NCBI GenBank assembly: GCA_937902735.1
Contig: CALELS010000022.1
Location: forward strand, 1 to 37,822
Reading direction: 5' to 3'
Source of the DNA: an uncultured Caryophanales bacterium
Lineage (GTDB): Bacteria > Bacillota_I > Bacilli_A > RFN20 > CAG-826
DNA length: 37,822 nt
Shown: positions 9,143 to 15,263 of the stretch, piece after piece
Layout of the letters: every line of letters starts with the position of its first letter
Numbering within the stretch: position 1 is the stretch's first letter
Notes under the pieces: generated by a model
The model's input: only the letters and a program-made list of their open reading frames with translations
The model's database searches: none
What the model was told of the DNA's origin: nothing
Program-made: the position numbers and the translations under genes

Positions 9143-9859
9143 TTATCCTCTTTTTACAGTAGTTCCGACATCTTCACCATTAATGACTTTAAGGAAATTA
9201 TCACTATTAGCCATATTGAAGACTCTAACATCAATGTTTTGATCTTTGAGCATTTCAATAGCAGTTAAATCCATGACTTTAAGTTTCTTTTCAAGGATCT
9301 CACTACAAGTAATACTCTTATACATTTTGGCGTTTTTGTTGATGCGTGGATCGTCATCATAAATTCCATCAACACCATTTTTTGCAATTAAAATTGCATT
9401 TGCATTAATTTCGATAGCGCGAGTTGTTGCACAAGTATCAGTTGTGAAGAATGGTTTTCCAAGTCCACCACCAAAGACTACAACGGTTTTATTTGATAAA
9501 TATTTATCAGCTAATTCTTTAGTAAAGGTTGGGGTAAATTCATCAATTGAAACTGCACTTAGAACAACTGAATCAACTCCAAATCTTTTGATAGCGTCAG
9601 CCATCGCAAATGAATTGATGATTGTTCCAAGCATGCCCATCTTGTCACCAGTTACTCGGTCAATACCAGTGGATTCAACAAGTGAACCACGGCAAATGTT
9701 TCCAGCACCGATAACAATTGATACTTCTGCACCACTTTTTGCAATATCAGAAATTACTTTTGCAGTAGATAAAAGGGCCTTGTTATCAATGATTCCACTA
9801 TTCTTCTCACCGGAGAGAGCTTCTCCCGATAATTTGATAAGAACTCGTTTATATTTCAT
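9143..9859 (-). CDS. pyrH: Uridylate kinase (UMP kinase)
   Basis: Phosphorylates UMP to UDP; hexameric amino-acid-kinase fold. KRVLIKLSGEAL at the N-terminus, VIGAGNICRG, DKMGMLGTIINSFAMADA, FGGGLGKPFFTTDTCATTRAIEI and KNGVDGIYDDDPR are all family landmarks. GLGKPFF replaces the more common GTGNPFF, a mild variation near the UMP site. 238 residues matches the family. The ATG is preceded by AAAGGGG about 10 nt upstream. It lies 21 nt after tsf and 4 nt before frr in the S2-operon. Confidence 0.96.
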   Translation of the reverse strand: MKYKRVLIKLSGEALSGEKNSGIIDNKALLSTAKVISDIAKSGAEVSIVIGAGNICRGSLVESTGIDRVTGDKMGMLGTIINSFAMADAIKRFGVDSVVLSAVSIDEFTPTFTKELADKYLSNKTVVVFGGGLGKPFFTTDTCATTRAIEINANAILIAKNGVDGIYDDDPRINKNAKMYKSITCSEILEKKLKVMDLTAIEMLKDQNIDVRVFNMANSDNFLKVINGEDVGTTVKRG

Positions 9860-9880
9860 TTTTCAAGGCCCCTTTCAAAC

Positions 9881-10750
9881 TTATTTATTTGCTTCTTTCA
9901 TTACTTCTTCAGCGAAGTTATCAACTCTTTTTTCGATGCCTTCACCAACAGCGTAACGAACAAATCCAACAACTGCATTGCCTTTTTCTTTTAAGACTTG
10001 GGCAACAGTTTTTTCTCCATCAAGAAGATATACTTGAGCAGATAATGTTGATTCGCTAAGAACTTTTTGAACTTTACGATCAGCAATTTGAGCAAGCATT
10101 TCTGCAGGTTTATTTGCTAATTTTTCATCTTGTTTCATGAGTTCGACTTGAATAGTCTTTTCATGAGCGATTGCATCAGCTGGAATATCAGCTTCAGAGA
10201 TGAATTTTGGAGCATTTGCAGCAACGTGCATAGCAAGTCCTTTTGCAAGTTCAGCATCTTCTTTGGCAAGTTTAACTAAGACAGCAATCTTACCACCCAT
10301 GTGAACGTAAGCGCCAAATCCTTCTTCAGCTTTCTTTTCAACGATTTCGAAACGACGATAGTCAAGTTTTTCACCCATTGAAACAGTAGCATCAGTGAAT
10401 AAACCTTTGGTTGCTTCACGAGCACAGTTGATGCATGCTGGTTCTTCTTTTAATGTGACATCAAGGACATCATCCATTAATTTATGGAACTTTTCTCCTT
10501 TGGAGACAAAGTCAGTTTCACAGTTAATTTCAGCGATAACTGCTTTGTTGCCATTAACTTTTACGCCTGCTAAACCTTCAGCAGCGATACGGCTTGCTTT
10601 AGCTTGAGCTTTAGCAATACCTTTTTGTCTTAACCAGTCGATGGCTTTTTCAACGTCTTGATTTGTTTCTTCTAAGGCGCGTTTGCAGTCCATCATACCG
10701 GCCCCAGTACGATCACGTAACTCTTTAATGAGTTCAATCATTTTTGCCAT
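9881..10750 (-). CDS. tsf: Translation elongation factor Ts
   Basis: Guanine-nucleotide exchange factor for EF-Tu. N-terminal UBA-like domain with IKELRDRTGAGMMDCKRALEE, then EINCETDFVSKGEKF at about 78-92 (the TDF segment that inserts into EF-Tu), and a full dimerisation core; 289 residues is normal. ATG 10750 starts MAKMIELI; GAGG stands about 10 nt upstream, inside the last codons of rpsB. Only 2 nt separate it from rpsB, and no promoter or terminator lies between them. Confidence 0.97.
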   Translation of the reverse strand: MAKMIELIKELRDRTGAGMMDCKRALEETNQDVEKAIDWLRQKGIAKAQAKASRIAAEGLAGVKVNGNKAVIAEINCETDFVSKGEKFHKLMDDVLDVTLKEEPACINCAREATKGLFTDATVSMGEKLDYRRFEIVEKKAEEGFGAYVHMGGKIAVLVKLAKEDAELAKGLAMHVAANAPKFISEADIPADAIAHEKTIQVELMKQDEKLANKPAEMLAQIADRKVQKVLSESTLSAQVYLLDGEKTVAQVLKEKGNAVVGFVRYAVGEGIEKRVDNFAEEVMKEANK

Positions 10751-10752
10751 AA

Positions 10753-11823
10753 TTATTTAGCCTCTTCGCTAGCCTTTTTAGCGGCTTTCTTTGCAGGAGA
10801 TTTTTTAGCTTCGGCTGGTTTTTCTTCAGCTTTCACTTCTTCAGCTGGTTTTTCTTCAGCTTTAGGAGCGACTTTACCTTCTTCACGAGCTTTACGATAT
10901 GCTTCGCGTTGAGCTTGCATCTTTTCGTAGCGTTCTTGTTTTTCTTGGCGAGCTTTACGGATAGCTGCTAATCTTTCAGCATTTTCTTTATCTGCTTGTC
11001 GAATAGCATCTTTCATAGTGACATCTTCGCCTTCATCTTTGATGTAAGCAACTTCTGTGATTCCACCTTTGCTTTCAACGATAGCATCTGCGAGAACTGT
11101 CATAACGATTTTGACAGAACGGAGAGCGTCGTCATTAGCTGGGATTGGATAATCAAGAACATCTGGATCACTATTTGTATCAGCAATGCCAAATACTGGG
11201 ATGTGAAGTTTGCGAGCTTCGCTTACAGCGTTATGTTCCATTTGTGGATCAACAACAATGACTGCGTTAGGAAGTTTACGCATTTCTTTGATACCATCGA
11301 GGTTTTTAGCAAGTTTTTCTTTTTCTTTCTTTAAAAGAGCAACTTCCTTCTTTGGTAAACGATCGTATGTTCCATCGATTTCCATTGATTCGAGTTCTTT
11401 TAATCTACGAATACGGGATTGGATGGTTTTAAAGTTGGTTAATGTACCACCTAACCAACGGTTGGTGATATAGAATGAACCACTTCTAGCGGCTTGTTCT
11501 TCGATAACGGTTTTGCATTGTGGTTTGATGCCAACGAATAATACTTTTCCGTTTTCATCGACGATTTTCTTTAAAGCTAAATAAGCTTCTTGAATCTTTT
11601 GGGCGGATTTTGCTAAGTCAATGATGTAGATACCATTACGAGCACCATAGATGTATTGAGACATCTTTGGATTCCATTTTCTGGTTTGATGACCAAAATG
11701 GACACCACCTTCAAGTAATTTTTTCATGGTAATGATTGGAGCATTTGGATCATGCATGACCATTTCCATGACGTTACCTTCAGCTTCAGGAGCTGGGGCA
11801 ACAACCTTTTCTTCTTCGTTCAT
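10753..11823 (-). CDS. rpsB: Ribosomal protein S2 with long N- and C-terminal extensions
   Basis: Small-subunit protein bound late at the 30S neck. The core starts at about residue 30 (TMKKLLEGGVHFGHQTRKWNPKMSQYIYGARNGIYIIDL) and includes NRWLGGTLTNFKTIQSRI, PNAVIVVDPQMEHNAVSEARKL and GIADTNSDPDVLDYPIPANDDALRS. At 356 residues it is about 100 longer than usual. The N-terminal extra, about 30 residues, is acidic and Pro/Ala/Met-rich. The C-terminal extra, after about residue 255, is a charged helix followed by a low-complexity Lys/Ala/Glu/Pro tail in which EEKPAE recurs. A near-perfect Shine-Dalgarno (GGAGGT, 6 nt from ATG) fixes the start. Its own promoter and a structured leader precede it. 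Confidence 0.96.
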   Translation of the reverse strand: MNEEEKVVAPAPEAEGNVMEMVMHDPNAPIITMKKLLEGGVHFGHQTRKWNPKMSQYIYGARNGIYIIDLAKSAQKIQEAYLALKKIVDENGKVLFVGIKPQCKTVIEEQAARSGSFYITNRWLGGTLTNFKTIQSRIRRLKELESMEIDGTYDRLPKKEVALLKKEKEKLAKNLDGIKEMRKLPNAVIVVDPQMEHNAVSEARKLHIPVFGIADTNSDPDVLDYPIPANDDALRSVKIVMTVLADAIVESKGGITEVAYIKDEGEDVTMKDAIRQADKENAERLAAIRKARQEKQERYEKMQAQREAYRKAREEGKVAPKAEEKPAEEVKAEEKPAEAKKSPAKKAAKKASEEAK

Positions 11824-11851
11824 TTATGAACCTCCATTTGTTTTCTACCTC

Positions 11852-11921
11852 CATTAGTTCGAACATCATCCCCCTTATTTGACCCCGTGGTCGAAGGGAC
11901 TCGGACGATGAATTCCTAATG
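11852..11921 (-). promoter_or_regulatory. Structured 5' leader of rpsB (candidate S2 autoregulatory RNA)
   Basis: Reading the minus strand, four nested helices can be drawn: CATTAG (11921-11916) with CTAATG (11857-11852); GAA/CATC (11915-11907) with GATG/TTC (11870-11861) around a small internal loop; CCCTT (11898-11894) with AAGGG (11876-11872); and GACC (11892-11889) with GGTC (11884-11881), capped by ACGG. A separate hairpin, CTGTTT/AAACAG, sits just upstream at 11931-11947. The sequence AATGGAGGT occurs twice, once at the base of the outer helix and once as the true Shine-Dalgarno. The pairings are seen; control by S2 is inferred from position. I do not match it to a named RNA family. Confidence 0.55.
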
Positions 11922-11954
11922 TGTGTGTTTCTGTTTATAAAAAACAGCGTTGCT

Positions 11955-11984
11955 ATTCTATCACACATATATATGCGTAGGCAA
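11955..11984 (-). promoter_or_regulatory. Promoter of rpsB-tsf-pyrH-frr
   Basis: TTGCCT (11984-11979), 18-nt spacer, TAGAAT (11960-11955) with an extended -10 TGA directly before it. The expected start near 11948 gives a leader of about 125 nt, in contrast to the very short leaders of several neighbours. Confidence 0.7.
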
Positions 11985-12000
11985 CGAAAAATAAAAAATA

Positions 12001-12024
12001 TTTTTTGATTATCTTCCTTAAGGA
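12001..12024 (-). terminator. Weak terminator-like hairpin after xerC
   Basis: Just past the xerC stop the minus strand has TTTCCTTAAGGAAG, a short palindromic hairpin. Its T tract is not adjacent but comes after ATAATCAAAAAATA. It may end trmFO-xerC inefficiently. Confidence 0.3.
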
Positions 12025-12026
12025 AA

Positions 12027-12935
12027 TTATTTCTTTTTTGCTCTAGGGTGAGCTTTATTAAATTGATATTTCATGTTTTCTTCGGTCACATGAGTATAAA
12101 CCTGAGTGGTATTAAGTGATTCATGACCCAAGAATTCTTGAATGGTTACTAAATCAGCGCCTGCTTCTAAAAAGTGTGTAGCGAATGAATGTCTAAAAAT
12201 ATGAGGATGTAAACCATAATCTAATCCTGTTTTCTTTTCGACGTTTTTTAGAATATATTGCACCCCACGAGGAGTAAGTTTTTTACCCTTATTATTTAAG
12301 AAAAGATAATCGATATCTCCAACCAATTTGTTCTTTGCTAAAAGCTCATCACGATGGATTTGGACGTAGTTCTTGATGGTTTTTTGGGTTTTTTCATCAA
12401 ATGGAGTTAGTCTTTCTTTCTTGCCTTTTCCAACAACTCTAAGCATTCTTCTACGGATATCAATATCAGAAAGTTTTAAATTAACTAATTCACTAACTCT
12501 GATACCTGTAGCATATAAAACTTCCATAATGCATTGATCGCGATATTTAAATTCATCATCTCTTTTCATGTTTAGAGCGAACAAGGTATCAATCTGTTCA
12601 ACATACAATGCATGCGGATATTTAACATGAGATTTTGGAGTGCCTACAAATAAGAAAGGATTAATTGATACATAGGAATGTTTAACTAAGAAGCGATAAA
12701 AATGGCGTAGGGAGGACATGTGTCTAGAAATTGTTTGTCTTGCCCTATTCTCTTTTAAGAGTTTTTCAAGATAATCACGAACAATATTTTTATCTACTTC
12801 GTTAATATCTTTGCCTTTTTCAAAAATGAATGCATAAAAATTGTTAATATCACGACTATAAGCATCAATAGTCATATCCGAATAACGTAGATCTAATCTA
12901 AGGTGGTTAATGAATTCATCAACTTCTTTAATCAT
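12027..12935 (-). CDS. xerC: Tyrosine recombinase XerC/CodV type
   Basis: Site-specific recombinase resolving chromosome dimers at dif with a partner Xer protein. N-terminal SAM-like DNA-binding domain (1-95), then the catalytic domain with R146 (TGIRVSEL), K170 (VVGKGKKER), H245-x-x-R248 (HPHIFRHSFATHFLEAG), H271 (EFLGHESL) and the nucleophile Y280 (TTQVYTHV). All catalytic residues are present and the 302-residue length is typical. I choose ATG 12935 over the frame opening at 12962 because GGTGG lies 9 nt before it. It overlaps trmFO by 8 nt, the same pairing as gid-codV in Bacillus. The hslV-hslU-codY genes that follow codV there are absent. No mobile-element context, so a housekeeping Xer rather than a phage integrase. 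Confidence 0.92.
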   Translation of the reverse strand: MIKEVDEFINHLRLDLRYSDMTIDAYSRDINNFYAFIFEKGKDINEVDKNIVRDYLEKLLKENRARQTISRHMSSLRHFYRFLVKHSYVSINPFLFVGTPKSHVKYPHALYVEQIDTLFALNMKRDDEFKYRDQCIMEVLYATGIRVSELVNLKLSDIDIRRRMLRVVGKGKKERLTPFDEKTQKTIKNYVQIHRDELLAKNKLVGDIDYLFLNNKGKKLTPRGVQYILKNVEKKTGLDYGLHPHIFRHSFATHFLEAGADLVTIQEFLGHESLNTTQVYTHVTEENMKYQFNKAHPRAKKK

Positions 12936-14208
12936 GATTGTTCCACCATTTTGTAATTCCATCTAAGGAGGCTTTAATTATCTCTTCTCTATTATGTTTG
13001 TTTGCTCCTAAAATGATACCAAAATTTGCATTCATAGGAGAGAAATTATCTTTTGAGGCATGACAAATATAATTACGTAAAGAACCAATGATTGTGTTAA
13101 TTGGTGGCATTTGTGCAGTTTTATTTGACATTTTCATATCTAAGAAATATGCAGCTAAGATACCCATCGCAGCACTTTCAACATATCCTTCAACTCCTGA
13201 TAGTTGACCTGCAATAAAAGTGTCATTTCTATTCTTTAAAGATAAGTCATCATTAAGCGCTAAAGGTGAACATATGTATGTGTTACGATGCATGAGTCCA
13301 TATCTAACAAATTCAGCATTTTCGAGTCCGGGTATCATTCTAAATACACGTTTTTGTTCGGGATAAGTTAAATTCGTTTGGAATCCAACAATGTTATATA
13401 AATCGTTTGCGACATTATCTTGTCTTAATTGAACTATTGCAAAAGCTTTAGGTCTATCCATCATTTGAAGTCCTTTAGGTTTTAAAGGACCATAACGCAT
13501 TGTGTCATATCCTCTTTTTGCTAATACCTCTATTGGCATACAACCCTCAAAATAATGTTTATCAAATTCGTGAACTTTTGCTAATTCGGCATTTATAAGT
13601 TCGTTGTAAAAACGATCGTATTCTTCTTTAGTAAATGGACAATTTATATATGAATCATCACCTTGATCATATCTTGATTTACGATATGCAATATCCATAT
13701 TTATTGAATCTTTTCGAATTATTGGAGCGCTCGCATCAAAAAAGAATAATGATTCACTACCAATAAGATTTGAAAGTTTATTTGCTAGTGGTTCGCTAGT
13801 TAATGGACCGGTTGCAATTATCGTATATCCATCCAAAAAGTCTTCTAAATCTTCATTATGAATAACTAAATTAGGAAAAGATTTAAGTTTTTCAGTAATT
13901 GTCTTTGCAAAGATATCTCTATCAACACTTAGTGCATTTCCGCTAGGAACTTCGCTCTTTTTGGCTGCTTCTATCATAATTGAGCCCATAAGTTCCATCT
14001 CTTTTTTAAGCAAACCACAAGCATTATCAAGAGCTTTTGATTTTAAAGAATTAGAACAAACAAGTTCACCAAAATAGGAAGTATGATGAGCGCCCGTTTC
14101 ATATTTAGGTCTTTTTTCATAAAGATGGACTTCATATCCTTTTTTCAAAAGATAATAAGCCGCTTCACTTCCTGCTAAACCTGCTCCGATTACATTAACT
14201 TTTTGCAT
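12928..14208 (-). CDS. trmFO: tRNA (uracil-54-C5)-methyltransferase, folate/FAD-dependent
   Basis: Makes ribothymidine at position 54 of tRNA using methylene-tetrahydrofolate and reduced FAD. The N-terminal dinucleotide-binding motif is VIGAGLAGSEAAYYL (residues 6-20). Further marks are HHTSYFGELVCSNSLKS with the conserved cysteine, IIATGPLTS, YINCPFTKEEYDRFY, FEGCMPIEVLAKRG, DTMRYGPLKPKGL and GQLSGVEGYVESAAMG. 426 residues fits the family. ATG 14208 has no Shine-Dalgarno; an extended -10 lies 6 nt upstream, so the mRNA may start at the A of ATG. It is the first gene of a trmFO-xerC unit directly behind the mscS terminator. Confidence 0.95.
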   Translation of the reverse strand: MQKVNVIGAGLAGSEAAYYLLKKGYEVHLYEKRPKYETGAHHTSYFGELVCSNSLKSKALDNACGLLKKEMELMGSIMIEAAKKSEVPSGNALSVDRDIFAKTITEKLKSFPNLVIHNEDLEDFLDGYTIIATGPLTSEPLANKLSNLIGSESLFFFDASAPIIRKDSINMDIAYRKSRYDQGDDSYINCPFTKEEYDRFYNELINAELAKVHEFDKHYFEGCMPIEVLAKRGYDTMRYGPLKPKGLQMMDRPKAFAIVQLRQDNVANDLYNIVGFQTNLTYPEQKRVFRMIPGLENAEFVRYGLMHRNTYICSPLALNDDLSLKNRNDTFIAGQLSGVEGYVESAAMGILAAYFLDMKMSNKTAQMPPINTIIGSLRNYICHASKDNFSPMNANFGIILGANKHNREEIIKASLDGITKWWNNHD

Positions 14209-14214
14209 ACATTA

Positions 14215-14223
14215 AATATATCA
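14215..14223 (-). promoter_or_regulatory. Extended -10 promoter of trmFO-xerC
   Basis: TGA-TATATT on the minus strand, with 6 nt (TAATGT) between it and the ATG. It is fused to the T tract of the upstream mscS terminator. No -35 is seen, as is common for extended -10 promoters. Confidence 0.55.
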
Positions 14224-14262
14224 AAAAAAGAGGGTAATTAATAATGATATCAACACCCTCTT
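14222..14262 (-). terminator. Intrinsic terminator after mscS
   Basis: AAGAGGGT and ACCCTCTT (minus strand) form an 8-bp stem around a 19-nt AT-rich loop, followed by seven T residues. It ends the repeat-protein/mscS unit. Confidence 0.85.
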
Positions 14263-14279
14263 AAATTAAGGACGATTAT

Positions 14280-15242
14280 TTATTTATTAGAAGTAAATTC
14301 TTTGGTTCTATCATAGATGACATATGGTTCATTATTAGAGATGTTATGTTCATCCATAATGTATTTAAATTCACGATAAAGGGTTCTTTCAATATCAAAG
14401 ATGTCTTCTTCGAAACATGGAACAGCATAAATCATTGCCATACCATTTGCATCCATTGAAGCAACACCTTTATAGATGATTTTATCAACATTATATTTCT
14501 TTAATGCTTCAAGCATTTTTGGGAAATATGATTCAAATCTATCTTCTGTAGCTTTTAAGTTTTCACTGCTAGCAATATAGATGGTGACTTTTGCAAGTGA
14601 TTTGTGATTTGTTAAATTAACAACAGTCTTAATTTCTGAGTTGTTAATAACTTTAACATTACCACCAATATCGACAATTGATGTTGTTCTAATACCAACG
14701 GATTTAACTTTTCCACGGAAACCATCAACAACAACGATATCATCGATTAAGTATTCACCTTCAATGACGATGAATAATCCAGCAAGAATATCACTGATAA
14801 GATTTTGGGCACTAAGACCAACAACTAAGGTAATTACTCCAGCAGAGATTACTAATGCGGTTGGGTCAATACCAAGAGCAGCAAGAATTGCAATAATACC
14901 TGCTACAATTGCTATCCATTTCACAATGGACATAATGACCTTGTAGAGTGTTTTACCTTTGAATGTTAAACCGATATTTAGTTTGATTAAGATATTAATT
15001 AACCAAACAACGGCAAACATGATGGCCGCAGCAATCAATGCGCTTCCTACTTTTGGAAGATAATCAATTACTGTATTTAAGCCAGGAATTGGTGTGTCAG
15101 GAATTTGAGCAATTAAAGCATCAATATTTCCTTTAAAGATTGAGAAGGCAACAATAGATGCAACCACTACAACTAGTATTAAGTAGTGAATGACTGCAGA
15201 TACTATCATTCCTCCTTTTGATTTTACTTTCTTTTGATCCAT
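14280..15242 (-). CDS. MscS-family mechanosensitive ion channel
   Basis: Small-conductance mechanosensitive channel that vents solutes during osmotic downshock. Three hydrophobic helices are visible (about 11-33, 55-80 and 95-125). They are followed by the Gly/Ala-rich pore helix PTALVISAGVITLVVGLSAQNLISDILAGLFIVIE, the beta domain (DDIVVVDGFRGKVKSVGIRTTSIVDIGGNVKVINNSEI) and a cytoplasmic C-terminus. At 320 residues it is close to the small MscS/YkuT type. ATG 15242 has a strong Shine-Dalgarno (AAGGAGG). It lies 21 nt after the tandem-repeat protein with no promoter between, so the two are probably co-transcribed. The first 20 residues, up to KKVKSKGG, are basic and probably cytosolic. Confidence 0.93.
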   Translation of the reverse strand: MDQKKVKSKGGMIVSAVIHYLILVVVVASIVAFSIFKGNIDALIAQIPDTPIPGLNTVIDYLPKVGSALIAAAIMFAVVWLINILIKLNIGLTFKGKTLYKVIMSIVKWIAIVAGIIAILAALGIDPTALVISAGVITLVVGLSAQNLISDILAGLFIVIEGEYLIDDIVVVDGFRGKVKSVGIRTTSIVDIGGNVKVINNSEIKTVVNLTNHKSLAKVTIYIASSENLKATEDRFESYFPKMLEALKKYNVDKIIYKGVASMDANGMAMIYAVPCFEEDIFDIERTLYREFKYIMDEHNISNNEPYVIYDRTKEFTSNK

Positions 15243-15263
15243 AAATTTTTCCTCCTTAATTTG

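Noticed and set aside
9444..9956. 170-codon plus-strand open frame antisense to pyrH and tsf
   Set aside because: Shadow of the well-identified minus-strand genes; no Shine-Dalgarno, no recognisable domain. The same applies to plus-strand frames at 10996-11334, 11210-11473, 14641-14946 and 27464-27877.
11786..11968. 60-codon minus-strand frame upstream of rpsB (possible leader peptide)
   Set aside because: It starts upstream of the expected transcription start, overlaps the rpsB -10 box and continues into rpsB in another frame; the RNA-structure explanation fits better.
12027..12935. Phage or transposon integrase
   Set aside because: The tyrosine recombinase is coupled to trmFO as in the conserved gid-codV pair and has no att sites, repeats or mobile-element neighbours.
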